Below are positions 36,296 to 44,593 of a DNA stretch of 64,000 nt, piece after piece. Position 1 is the first letter of the stretch, and each line of letters begins with the position of its first letter. Below the pieces are notes generated by a model that was given only the letters and a program-made list of their open reading frames with translations, did no database searches and was not told the origin of the DNA. The position numbers and the translations under genes are program-made. Source of the stretch: Pantoea sp. 18069 (lineage in GTDB: Bacteria > Pseudomonadota > Gammaproteobacteria > Burkholderiales > Burkholderiaceae_C); assembly GCF_902706035.1 (NCBI RefSeq), contig NZ_CACSJA010000024.1, forward strand, positions 21,996 through 85,995, in the 5' to 3' direction.

Positions 36296-37645
36296 TCATT
36301 CCTCTGTCATTGACGCGGCGATTCGCTTGGTCAAGGGGTGCAGCAGGTAGGTCAGCAGCGAGCGTTCGCCGGTCTTGAAGACCACTTCGACCGGCATGCC
36401 GGGCTGCAGCTGGCGCTGGCCCAGGCGCTCCTTGCCCCGGGGCGTGACTTCGACCCGGGCCAGGTAATAGCTCGCCTGGGTCTGCGGATCGGTCAGCAGG
36501 TCGGCCGAGACGGAATGCACCTGGCCCTCGACCGACAGCTGGGGCGAATGGGCGAAGGAGGAAAAGCGCACCTCCACCGGCATGCCCGCATGCACCCGGT
36601 CAATCAGGTGCGGCGCGACCCGGGCTTCGAGCAGCAGCGGCTCCTTGTCGGGAACGATGTCCATCAGCGTCTGGGCGGGCTGGATCACGCCGCCCACGGT
36701 CTGCACCGCCAGCCCGACGACCTGCCCGTCGGCGGGCGACCTGATGTCCATGCGCGCGAGCTCGTCTGCCAAGGTCTTGCGCTTTTCCTGCTCGGCCGAC
36801 ACTTCGCGCTCCACTTCGGCGAGCCGGGTCTGGACTTCCTTGCGCTGCTCCTGCTGGCGCACGAGCATGCGCTGGCGCAGCTCGGCCACGCTGCGTTGCG
36901 CGCGCACGGTATTGCCCAGCAGATCGGCGATGGCCGAGTTGGCGTCGGCGACCAGGCGCTGGAGCTCGAGCTGGCGGTTGCGCGGCGCATAGCCTTCGCT
37001 GACCAGTCCGCGCAGATGGCGCAGTTCCTCGTTGAGCAAGGCCTGCTGGGCGCGCCGGTTTTGCAGCATGTCGGCGTAGGCGTCGAGCATGCCCTGCTGG
37101 CCTTGCAGGCTTTCCTCCATGGATTGCAGGTCTGCCTGCAGCAGGCGCCGGCGTGTCTCGAACAACTGCTGCTGCAGTTGCATCTGCTGGTCGGCCAGCG
37201 GGTCGCCCGCCGCTGCCAGCGAATCTTCGTGGAAGACCAGCGACTGCGCGCCCGCATGCTCGGCCGTCAGGCGCGCCTGCTCGGCGCGAAGCCCCAGATA
37301 GCGCTGGCGCACCGCGTCATGCTGGGCCTGGGTCACGGTGGGGTCTAGCCGCATCAGCAATTGGCCCTGGCGCACGCTGTCGCCCTCGCGCACCAGCACC
37401 TGTTTGACAATGCCGCCCGTCAGGTGCTGAACCGCTTTGCGCTTGGTGTCTATCGCCACCATGCCGACGCTGGGCACGCCTTCGTCCAGCGGTGCATACG
37501 CCGCCCACAGCAAAAAGCCGCCAAAACCCATGGCCAGCGTCCAAAGGCCTATGCGCCCCGCGTGGCTCGCGACCTTGTCGGCGGTTTCGGGTTCGAAGCC
37601 GGCATCGCTGTCGTTGGGCGGTGGAAGTGCAGACGGTGGGGCCAT
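36296..37645 (-). CDS. HlyD-family membrane fusion protein (cassette 1)
   Basis: Adaptor protein, 449 residues, paralogous to the one at 31.0-32.4 kb. Same architecture: membrane segment IGLWTLAMGFGGFLLWAAY, KAVQHLTGGIVKQVLVREGDSV, long coiled-coil hairpin, and the C-terminal QLQPGMPVEVVFKTGERSLL shared word for word. Differences concentrate in the coiled coil and the N-terminal tail. No TolC gene follows it; the next gene is the second cassette. Confidence 0.93.
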   Translation of the reverse strand: MAPPSALPPPNDSDAGFEPETADKVASHAGRIGLWTLAMGFGGFLLWAAYAPLDEGVPSVGMVAIDTKRKAVQHLTGGIVKQVLVREGDSVRQGQLLMRLDPTVTQAQHDAVRQRYLGLRAEQARLTAEHAGAQSLVFHEDSLAAAGDPLADQQMQLQQQLFETRRRLLQADLQSMEESLQGQQGMLDAYADMLQNRRAQQALLNEELRHLRGLVSEGYAPRNRQLELQRLVADANSAIADLLGNTVRAQRSVAELRQRMLVRQQEQRKEVQTRLAEVEREVSAEQEKRKTLADELARMDIRSPADGQVVGLAVQTVGGVIQPAQTLMDIVPDKEPLLLEARVAPHLIDRVHAGMPVEVRFSSFAHSPQLSVEGQVHSVSADLLTDPQTQASYYLARVEVTPRGKERLGQRQLQPGMPVEVVFKTGERSLLTYLLHPLTKRIAASMTEE

Positions 37646-37694
37646 GGTGGGTGCTGATCAAGAAAGAGGAACAGGCGGATGCCGGGCCTTGGCC

Positions 37695-39425
37695 TCAGAC
37701 ACCCTGGCGCTGCGCAGGGCCGCCGGCGTTGGCTGGCGCAGGCGGCGCGCGCATCGAAGCGAGAACGGCGTCGCGCGGCCCGTCGCGCTCCACGCAGCCG
37801 TCGCGAAGAACGATCACGCGATCGGCGACCGCGAGGATGCCGGGTCTATGCGTCACGAGCACCACCGTGCTGCGCCGGGCGCGCAGTTCGCCGACCGCGC
37901 GCACCAGCGCGGCTTCGCCGGCGTCGTCGAGGTTGGCGTTGGGCTCGTCGAGCACCACCAGCACCGGATGGCCATAGATCGCGCGTGCCAGCCCGATGCG
38001 CTGGCGCTGGCCGCCCGACAGCAGCCCGCCGGCTTCACCGATGGGCGTGTCATAGCCCTTGGGCAGGTGCAGGATCATTTCATGCAGGTCGGCGCTGCGC
38101 GTCGCGGCAATCACCCGCTGCGAATCGACGCGGCCGAAGCGCGCGATGTTCTCGGCGATCGAGCCTTCGAACAATTCGATGTCCTGGGGCAGGTAGCCCA
38201 GGTAGGGGCCGAGTTCGGCGCGGCTCCAGCGGTCCAGTGGCTGCCCGTCGAGCAGGATGCAGCCGCTGCGTGCGGGCCAGACGCCGATCATGCAGCGCGC
38301 CAGCGTCGACTTGCCCGCACCCGAAGGGCCGAGGATCACGGTGACCGTGCCGGGCTCGAAGGCCAGCGTCACGCCCCGCAAGATGGCCTGGTCGCGGCCC
38401 TGCGCATGGGCCTGCACATCCCGCAGCGCGAGCGCACCCGTGGGCGCGCTGCGGGCCGGCGCGCCGGCGCGCCGCGGGTGGGTGCGCAGCAGGCCTTCGA
38501 GGCGTGCGAACGCCGCGCGCGCAGTGATGAAGTCGCGCCAGGTGCCGACCAACTGATCGATGGGCGTGAGCGTGCGCGTCATCAACACGTTGGCGGCAAT
38601 CATTTCGCCCGGCGACAGCTGGCCATTGATCACCAGCAGCGCGCCCGCCCCCAGGCCCAGGGATTGCTGCGAATAGCGCACGAACTTGCTCCAGGCCGTG
38701 ATGCGATGGGTCAGCGCCTGCGCAGCCCCCTGCCTGGCCAGCGCCAGCCGGTTGCGCCGCGCCCACTGGGGCCGAAGGTGCTGCAGCATGCCCATGGGCT
38801 CGAGCACTTCCACGTTGCGCAGCTTGCTTTGCAGATAAGTGCGCGCATCGGCATGCGCCTGGTTCGCGGCCTCGGTGGGCGCGACCGATCTGCGGTGACC
38901 GAACGTGACCAGTGCCACCTGGGCCAGCGCGAAGCACAGCGCGATCGCGCCCAGCCAGGGGTGCAGGAAAAACAGCACCGCCAGATAGATCGGTGTCCAG
39001 GGCGCATCGAACAGCGCGAAGATGCCGTGGCCGGTGAGGAATTGGCGCAGCTGCAGCAGATCGCCGAACGCCCGCGTCGTGCCCGCGCCCGGATGGCCGA
39101 GGCGGGAGGCGAAACTCGCCTGGAAGACCCGCGGGCCCAGCCGGTTGTCCAGCTGCACACCGATGTGCACCAGTACCTTGGAGCGCGTCCATTCGCAAAA
39201 CGCCATCACCACGAGCAGGAACAGGGCGATCAGCGACATGAACAGCAGCGTCAGCTCGTTCTGGCTGACCATCACGCGGTCGAATACCTGCAGCATGTAA
39301 ATCGTCGGCACCAGCAGCAACAGGTTGGTCAGCATGCTGAACAACCCGACCAGCGCGAACTCGCGGCGCAATGCCCACAGGGCCCGTGTCAGTTCGCTGC
39401 GCTGGAAGAAACCGGTGGCATTCAT
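37695..39425 (-). CDS. Type I secretion ABC transporter, subunit F type (cassette 1)
   Basis: ABC half-transporter of 576 residues starting MNATGFFQRSELTRALWALR, a close paralogue of the 32.5-34.2 kb gene. ATPase motifs: Walker A GPSGAGKST, signature LSGGQRQRIGLARAI, Walker B VLVVLDEPNANLDD. The C-terminal tail is Pro/Ala rich. ATG 39425 lies 16 nt after the upstream ABC stop. All catalytic motifs are intact, so this is not a decaying duplicate. Confidence 0.92.
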   Translation of the reverse strand: MNATGFFQRSELTRALWALRREFALVGLFSMLTNLLLLVPTIYMLQVFDRVMVSQNELTLLFMSLIALFLLVVMAFCEWTRSKVLVHIGVQLDNRLGPRVFQASFASRLGHPGAGTTRAFGDLLQLRQFLTGHGIFALFDAPWTPIYLAVLFFLHPWLGAIALCFALAQVALVTFGHRRSVAPTEAANQAHADARTYLQSKLRNVEVLEPMGMLQHLRPQWARRNRLALARQGAAQALTHRITAWSKFVRYSQQSLGLGAGALLVINGQLSPGEMIAANVLMTRTLTPIDQLVGTWRDFITARAAFARLEGLLRTHPRRAGAPARSAPTGALALRDVQAHAQGRDQAILRGVTLAFEPGTVTVILGPSGAGKSTLARCMIGVWPARSGCILLDGQPLDRWSRAELGPYLGYLPQDIELFEGSIAENIARFGRVDSQRVIAATRSADLHEMILHLPKGYDTPIGEAGGLLSGGQRQRIGLARAIYGHPVLVVLDEPNANLDDAGEAALVRAVGELRARRSTVVLVTHRPGILAVADRVIVLRDGCVERDGPRDAVLASMRAPPAPANAGGPAQRQGV

Positions 39426-39441
39426 GGCGTCGGGCTCCGTA

Positions 39442-41169
39442 TCACGCGGCGTTTTGTGGCCTGGCATCGGCCGGCAGCGGGCGTGGGGCACGGCGCATGG
39501 ACGCCAGCACTTCGGCGCGCGGGCCGAACGCCTGCTGCCGGCCGGCGTAAAGCAGCAGCACCTTGCTGGCGACCTGCAGCACGCCGGTCAGGTGGGTGAC
39601 GATCACAAAGGTCGTACCGCTTGCGCTTGCCGAGCGTATGGCCTGCTCCAGCGCGGCGTTGCCTTCATGGTCCAGGCTGGAATTGGGCTCGTCGAGCACC
39701 ACCAGCACGGGGCCGTCATAGAGCGCGCGTGCCAGGCCCAGTCGCTGGCGCTGGCCGCCCGACAGCCGCGAGCCGTCTTCGCCAATCGGGCAGTCGTAGC
39801 CTCCGGGCAGGCCGAGAATGAAGTCATGCATGCCCACCGCGCGCGCCGCGGCTTCGGTCTTGGCCGGATGGGCGGGACCAAAGCGCGCGATGTTCTCGGC
39901 CACCGTCCCCTCGAACAGCTCCACGTCCTGGGGCAGGTAGCCCAGGTGGCGGCCGAGCTCGTGCTTGCTCCAGCTGTGGATGTCGGCGCTGTCCAGGCGT
40001 ACCGTGCCGCCCAGTGGCGGCCACAGCCCCACGAGCTGGCGCGCGAGCGTGGTCTTGCCGCTGGCCGAGGGGCCGATCACGGCCAGCACGTCGCCGGGGC
40101 CGAGCGTGAACGTGATGCCGTGCAGCATCGGCGCGCGCGTGCCGGGCGCGCCGGCGACCAGCTGCTCGACCTGCAGGTGGCCGCGCGGCGCGGGCAAGGG
40201 CATCGCGGGGCTGTCTTGCGGCACGTCCTGCAGCAGCTTGTGCAGCCGCGTCCAGGCATCGCGCACATGGATCACGCTTTGCCATTGCGTCACGGCCTGC
40301 AGCAGGGGCGCGAGCATGCGCCCGCCCAGGATGGAGGCGATGATCATCATCGCTTCGCCGCCGTTGAGCCGGTGGTGCAGCAGCAGCCAGCAGCCCAGAC
40401 CCAGCAGCAGCGAGCTCAAGGTGTTTTGCAGCAGCTTGCCCAGCGCCTGGAAGCCGCCCGCGCTTTGCGACGCCAAGGCCTGCAGATCCAGGATGGCGCG
40501 CTGCTTTTCCTGCCAGCGGCGCTGCAGATGGCCCAGCATTCCCATGGATTCGACGACCTCGGCATTGCGCAAGCTGTTGTCTGCATATTGCTGGGCCGTG
40601 AAGGACTGGCGGTTGGCCTGCGTGAGCAGCGGTCTGGAGCGCCGCTCGTTGGCCCAGGCGACGGCGACCTGCAGCGCCGCGAACACCACGGCCGACCAAC
40701 CCAGTACCGGGCTGATGAGAAACAGCAGCAGCATCATCACCAGCGCGATCGGCGCTTCCATCCAGGCGAGCAGCGCAGGCGAATACAGGAAATCGCGAAT
40801 CAGCTTGAAGTCATTCAGGGGCTGGGCCGTGCCCCCCGTGATCTGCTGCAGGCGCGCCGCAAAGATGGCGTCGAAGATGCGTTCACCGAGCTGCGCATCG
40901 AGGCGCATGCTTGCCGCGCGCATGATCTCGCTGCGTGCCCATTCGAGCACTTCCATCAGGGCATAGGCGCCGAGCACGGCGACCGTCAGCACCAGCAGCG
41001 TGAGGGGATTGCGGCTGTTGACCACCCGATCGTAGACCTCGAGCATGTAGACCGAGGGCGCGAGCACCAGCACGCTCGCCAGCAGACTGAAGCGGGCGGC
41101 GCGCAGGAAATAGGGCCTGAGCGCGACCAGGGCCTGGTGCAGCTCGCCGGCGCAGGGATAGGCATTCAT
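39442..41169 (-). CDS. Type I secretion ABC transporter, subunit P type (cassette 1)
   Basis: ABC half-transporter of 575 residues starting MNAYPCAGELHQALVALRPY, paralogous to the 34.2-36.0 kb gene. It carries APSVYMLEVYDRVVNSRNPLTLL, Walker A GPSASGKTT, signature LSGGQRQRLGLARAL and Walker B VLVVLDEPNSSLD. ATG 41169 is preferred; an upstream in-frame ATG would overlap the regulator gene. It begins 19 nt after the IclR-type stop, so regulator and cassette 1 probably form one transcript. Confidence 0.92.
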   Translation of the reverse strand: MNAYPCAGELHQALVALRPYFLRAARFSLLASVLVLAPSVYMLEVYDRVVNSRNPLTLLVLTVAVLGAYALMEVLEWARSEIMRAASMRLDAQLGERIFDAIFAARLQQITGGTAQPLNDFKLIRDFLYSPALLAWMEAPIALVMMLLLFLISPVLGWSAVVFAALQVAVAWANERRSRPLLTQANRQSFTAQQYADNSLRNAEVVESMGMLGHLQRRWQEKQRAILDLQALASQSAGGFQALGKLLQNTLSSLLLGLGCWLLLHHRLNGGEAMMIIASILGGRMLAPLLQAVTQWQSVIHVRDAWTRLHKLLQDVPQDSPAMPLPAPRGHLQVEQLVAGAPGTRAPMLHGITFTLGPGDVLAVIGPSASGKTTLARQLVGLWPPLGGTVRLDSADIHSWSKHELGRHLGYLPQDVELFEGTVAENIARFGPAHPAKTEAAARAVGMHDFILGLPGGYDCPIGEDGSRLSGGQRQRLGLARALYDGPVLVVLDEPNSSLDHEGNAALEQAIRSASASGTTFVIVTHLTGVLQVASKVLLLYAGRQQAFGPRAEVLASMRRAPRPLPADARPQNAA

Positions 41170-41188
41170 GGGCAGCGCCTTGACGACC

Positions 41189-42046
41189 TCAAGCCGGCGA
41201 CGCGGGCCGAGACGAAAGTGGCGCGTATTCGGGTGGATGGGCGAACCACGGCGCGCTGTCGCGGCCAATGCGCTCGGCCAGCTCTTTCAATACGGGAAGA
41301 TATCTGCTTTCTATTGCACCGATGTCGACGGACGCGTTGGGGTACACCATGTTGATGGCCGCTATCAGCTGTCCCGCGCTTTTGACGGCCAGTCCGATTG
41401 CAGAAAAGTCCGGTTCTTCCCGCCATTCCCCGCGGTTGATCGAATAGCCGGCCTGCCGGGTGATCTTGAGCATCCGATCGATTCTTTTCCTGTCCCTGGC
41501 TGTTTCTCCGACCTCGTCATGGCGCAGGCTCAACAGCTTGAGAATGTTTTCCAGCTGCTCGTCGCTGCATGCGGCCAGATAGGCGCGGCCGACGGCGGTA
41601 TCGAACACCGGCAGTCTGGTGCCTATCATGGAGTGGTGCTGCGAAAGCATGCTGAAGCGATGCGTGCTTTCGCGTATCACCATGAATTCCGACTCCATCG
41701 TGGCCAGATCGCAGGGCCACATCAGTGGTTTCACGTAGGCGCGCAGCAAGGGCGCGGCCACGCGGGCGATCCATTCCTCCTCGATAAACCCTTCGCTCAG
41801 ACTGCGGACTTCAAATGTCAGGCCGTATTGCCCATCCCTGTCCGTGGGTCGAATAAGCCCGCAAATCCTGAGGGTTTCCATTATTCGTTTGACGGACGGC
41901 CGCGGTATGCGCGTCATCTGGCTGAGCACGCTGGTCGTGCTGATTCCCCCCGGGCACTGGTTCATGCACCTGAGCAATTCTATGCCTCGCTTGAGGCTGC
42001 GAATTTCTTTGTAGGCCGCATTGGGCTCATCGATGGGATGGAGCAT
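41189..42046 (-). CDS. IclR-family transcriptional regulator
   Basis: A 285-residue regulator: N-terminal winged helix (about residues 12-70: IRSLKRGIELLRCMNQCPGG; IPRPSVKRIMETLRICGLI) and C-terminal effector-binding domain (VFDTAVGRAYLAACSDEQLENIL; RQAGYSINRGEWREEPDFSAIGLAV), the latter with the IclR pattern of GRAYLA and GY..... Best start is ATG 42046. It is first in line before secretion cassette 1 and divergent from the protease gene, so it plausibly controls both. The closest family members I recall regulate aromatic or small-molecule metabolism, so coupling to a protease is unusual. Confidence 0.82.
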   Translation of the reverse strand: MLHPIDEPNAAYKEIRSLKRGIELLRCMNQCPGGISTTSVLSQMTRIPRPSVKRIMETLRICGLIRPTDRDGQYGLTFEVRSLSEGFIEEEWIARVAAPLLRAYVKPLMWPCDLATMESEFMVIRESTHRFSMLSQHHSMIGTRLPVFDTAVGRAYLAACSDEQLENILKLLSLRHDEVGETARDRKRIDRMLKITRQAGYSINRGEWREEPDFSAIGLAVKSAGQLIAAINMVYPNASVDIGAIESRYLPVLKELAERIGRDSAPWFAHPPEYAPLSSRPASPA

Positions 42047-42446
42047 AGGGGTATTTTCTAGGCGTTTACCCGGGTGATTTTGTTCACCTGGTGAACGCAA
42101 TTTACGACGCCATGCCATTTCCAGACAATCAGTCATCACCGATCCCAAATGTCGGTGAAGCGGTTGAATAGGACGACGACATTTGACCGCATGTGGATGA
42201 ACGGAAAAGAAGTCTCTGCAGCCGTTCATCTTTTCGGAAAGAAATCCTCCTGGGCACCATCCTCGCCTGCGCTTCCCAAGCGCTTGGGAAGCGCTTGGGA
42301 AGCGCTTGGAGAGAGCATGGTTTTTGTGTCTGACGGATATGTCCAGGTTCAGAGGATGCTTGAAAAATCAAAGGGCAGTAATTTTTGAATATTCCCATTC
42401 TTTAATTTTTCGCATGTTTGCAGAAATATTTATTGAGGATTAAGTC
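42047..42446. other. Divergent control region regulator / protease
   Basis: 400 bp without a convincing gene. It contains the AAGCGCTT tandem palindromes (below) and becomes AT-rich after 42380, where a plus-strand promoter for the small gene and protease is likely. A 79-codon frame starting at 42149 runs through the repeat and is judged spurious. Confidence 0.5.
42271..42312. repeat. 11-bp tandem repeat of palindromic AAGCGCTT
   Basis: Three consecutive units agcgcttggga, agcgcttggga and agcgcttggag (42279-42311) preceded by an inverted half. The first part forms the perfect 20-bp palindrome cttcccaagcgcttgggaag (42272-42291). AAGCGCTT occurs three times at 11-bp steps, about one helical turn, as expected for a cooperative regulator-binding array. 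Confidence 0.7.
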
Positions 42447-42560
42447 ATGCTTGTGAATATGCTGGTTGGATTTAGTCTGCATCGAATGATGTCTTTAATT
42501 GAAAAGCAGATTCAATCTTTGGATTGCGATACTTCTGGCCGCACATTGGGCGCGGAATAA
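42447..42560 (+). CDS. Candidate small protein (37 aa) upstream of the protease
   Basis: A short frame too small for standard gene calls: ATG 42447 to TAA 42558-42560, with a strong ribosome site (tgagga, 7 nt before the ATG). It begins MLVNMLVGFSLHRMMSLIEK, an amphipathic or weakly hydrophobic helix, followed by a polar tail containing one Cys. It ends 35 nt before the protease start and shares the low GC of that gene. It could be a leader peptide that couples translation, or a small secreted or membrane-active protein. No family recognised; the evidence is the ribosome site and position. Confidence 0.45.
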   Translation: MLVNMLVGFSLHRMMSLIEKQIQSLDCDTSGRTLGAE

Positions 42561-42595
42561 GAAAGCTGAAAAGCGAATTTATTTAAGGGTAGGTA

Positions 42596-44044
42596 ATGAA
42601 CGTGAATAAGGTTTACACTTCGGCATCGTTGAACTCTGTGAACAGTGTGCTGAACAACTCGAATCGTGGCGGTGATGCAGGGCGAAACTACAAGCCCTCC
42701 TACGATGTGGATGCGGCAGGAAAACAGATCACGCGCGACAACAAATCGTGGAACGGCCCCGGCGTGATCGGCAAGGAAGCGGATCTGACGTATTCGTTTC
42801 CGGAGTGGCAATACAATCAATACAATATTGGGCGCAATACCAAGCTCAGTGCGTTCACGCAAAAGCAGCAGGAGCAAGCCGAGCTTGCATTGCAATCCTG
42901 GTCTGATCTTGCCAATATCACGTTCACCAAGAACAGTCCGACGCAACAGTCCAATATCACTTTTGGAAATTATGTGGGCCAGGGTCAGGCCTACGCCATG
43001 ATGCCTTTCTCGTACGCGGGCAGGGACTACCGGGGCCACAACACGGACGGGCAAAGCTGGTTCAACATCAACTATTCGCAGGCCAGCCAGCGTGATGGGC
43101 TGTACTCGAACCTGCACCCTGAACTGGGCAATTACGGCCGCATGACCATCACCCATGAAATCGGCCATACGCTGGGTCTGAACCATCCAGGCAACTACAA
43201 TGCCGGCCAGGGAAATCCTACGTACAGAAATGCATCGTATGCGGAGGATACGCGCCAGTACAGTAGCATGAGTTATTGGAATGAAGCCAATACGGGCGGA
43301 GATAACAAAGGCCACTATGCCTCCGCGCCATTGATGGATGATATCGCGGCGATTCAGCGTCTTTACGGGGCCAATATGGAAACCAGGACTGGGGACACGG
43401 TCTACGGTTTCAACTCGAATTCCGATCGGGATTTCTTCACGATCAAGAATGCAGAGCATAAGCTGGTCTTCTCGGTCTGGGATGCGGGAGGCAACGATAC
43501 GTTTGATTTTTCTGGCTACCGTGAGAACCAGAACATCAACTTGAACGAAGCTTCTTTCTCCGATGTGGGTGGCTTGAAGAAAAATGTCTCGATTGCCAAA
43601 GGTGTGACCATAGAGAACGCGATTGGCGGCTTTGGCAACGATGTGATCGTGGGCAATGATTCCGATAACTTCATCGATGGGGGCGAGGGCAATGACGTGA
43701 TTTTTGGCGGCGGCGGCCAGGACACCCTGAAGGGGGGTAAAGGGATGGATATTTTCGTTTATACGAATGTGTCAGAATCCACGTATGACGCACCCGACCG
43801 TATTATTGATTTCGAAACGGGAGTCGACAAGATCAATTTCTCTTTCTTCAATCATTCCGCAGGAAAGCCAGGCTTCATCCACTTCTCGGACAAGTTCACG
43901 GGCGCGGCCGGGGAAGTGGTATTGTCCTACGATGCGCAGAACAATACGAGTGATATCGTTTTGAGCATCGATAATGACCTTTCGCCCGACTTGAGAATTC
44001 AAGTGCTCGGTCAGGTCAATGCAGTGCACGATTTCATCGTGTAA
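42596..44044 (+). CDS. Serralysin-type RTX zinc metalloprotease
   Basis: Secreted metzincin protease (peptidase M10B, AprA/PrtA type), 482 residues. The catalytic domain has HEIGHTLGLNH (zinc ligands His187, His191, His197; catalytic Glu188) and the Met-turn SSMSYW with Tyr227. RTX calcium-binding repeats follow at about 343-385 (GGFGNDVIVGNDSDN; GGEGNDVIFGGGGQDTLKGG). The last four residues DFIV form the C-terminal secretion signal typical of type I serralysins; there is no Sec signal. GC is well below the neighbours. Start ATG 42596 follows an AGGT site. The adjacent inhibitor and divergent type I cassettes identify its export route. Confidence 0.95.
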   Translation: MNVNKVYTSASLNSVNSVLNNSNRGGDAGRNYKPSYDVDAAGKQITRDNKSWNGPGVIGKEADLTYSFPEWQYNQYNIGRNTKLSAFTQKQQEQAELALQSWSDLANITFTKNSPTQQSNITFGNYVGQGQAYAMMPFSYAGRDYRGHNTDGQSWFNINYSQASQRDGLYSNLHPELGNYGRMTITHEIGHTLGLNHPGNYNAGQGNPTYRNASYAEDTRQYSSMSYWNEANTGGDNKGHYASAPLMDDIAAIQRLYGANMETRTGDTVYGFNSNSDRDFFTIKNAEHKLVFSVWDAGGNDTFDFSGYRENQNINLNEASFSDVGGLKKNVSIAKGVTIENAIGGFGNDVIVGNDSDNFIDGGEGNDVIFGGGGQDTLKGGKGMDIFVYTNVSESTYDAPDRIIDFETGVDKINFSFFNHSAGKPGFIHFSDKFTGAAGEVVLSYDAQNNTSDIVLSIDNDLSPDLRIQVLGQVNAVHDFIV

Positions 44045-44050
44045 TCGATT

Positions 44051-44085
44051 TGACGGAAAGCCGGAGGAATCCTGGCTTTCCGTCA
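44051..44085. terminator. Hairpin between protease and inhibitor genes
   Basis: A perfect 12-bp stem tgacggaaagcc / ggctttccgtca with an 11-nt loop starts 7 nt after the protease stop. It lacks a U-run, so it may attenuate transcription and keep inhibitor levels below protease levels. Confidence 0.6.
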
Positions 44086-44160
44086 TTCAATGGTTCATTG
44101 GTCGGTAATCCGGGATTGCATGGGGCCGGGGGTTTTGTCAACTTTTGGAAGTCCAATGCC

Positions 44161-44535
44161 ATGAGGTTTATTTCAACATTTCTATTTTCAATCATGTTTA
44201 CAGCAACATCGATGGGCAGCAGCCTGCCTTTGCCCCATCCCAGGGATTTCGTCGGGGACTGGGTTGTGTTCGACGCCACGCGTTTTTGTGGCATCCATCT
44301 TTGGGTGGAAGACATGCCTGAGGCCAATGGGTTCAGGTTGACCATTGACCCCCATGTCGCCGCATGCAACTTCGCCATGGATGCGGTCGCATGGCGTCCT
44401 GCGCCCGATGGCATCTCGCTGCTGGACAAGGACGGAACCACGCTGGTCTTTTTCTCACAGGAAGGCGATGGCTATCGCAGCGAGATCGCCAGCGACAACG
44501 GAATGCGCTTGTGCAGAAAAACGGGCGGGCAATGA
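44161..44535 (+). CDS. inh: Periplasmic serralysin inhibitor (Inh/AprI family)
   Basis: A 124-residue precursor: signal peptide to about residue 19, then a mature protein starting SSLPLP, the stretch that in Dickeya Inh and Pseudomonas AprI inserts into the protease active site. The beta-barrel signature follows: VGDWVVFDATRFCGIHLW, Cys69, and WRPAPDGISLLDKDGTTLVF. Cys43 and Cys69 are placed for the family disulfide. It protects the cell from protease that strays into the periplasm. ATG 44161 gives the signal peptide; a longer upstream frame overlaps the hairpin. Confidence 0.9.
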   Translation: MRFISTFLFSIMFTATSMGSSLPLPHPRDFVGDWVVFDATRFCGIHLWVEDMPEANGFRLTIDPHVAACNFAMDAVAWRPAPDGISLLDKDGTTLVFFSQEGDGYRSEIASDNGMRLCRKTGGQ

Positions 44536-44542
44536 GGGCCTT

Positions 44543-44593
44543 AGAACGTGTTCATGATCTCAACGCGGCGCGAAGAGATCGTGAACACGTTCT
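44543..44593. repeat. Inverted repeat agaacgtgttca(c/t)gatctc
   Basis: Arms 44543-44561 and 44575-44593, 19 bp each with one G-U-type difference, 13-nt loop. It sits exactly between the convergent inhibitor and hydrolase genes and could act as a bidirectional terminator. A single arm recurs at 29669-29687, i.e. at both outer ends of the secretion locus. Confidence 0.6.

Noticed and set aside
42149..42388. 79-codon plus-strand frame in the regulator/protease spacer
   Set aside because: Runs through the 11-bp repeat array, lacks a good ribosome site and a recognisable product.
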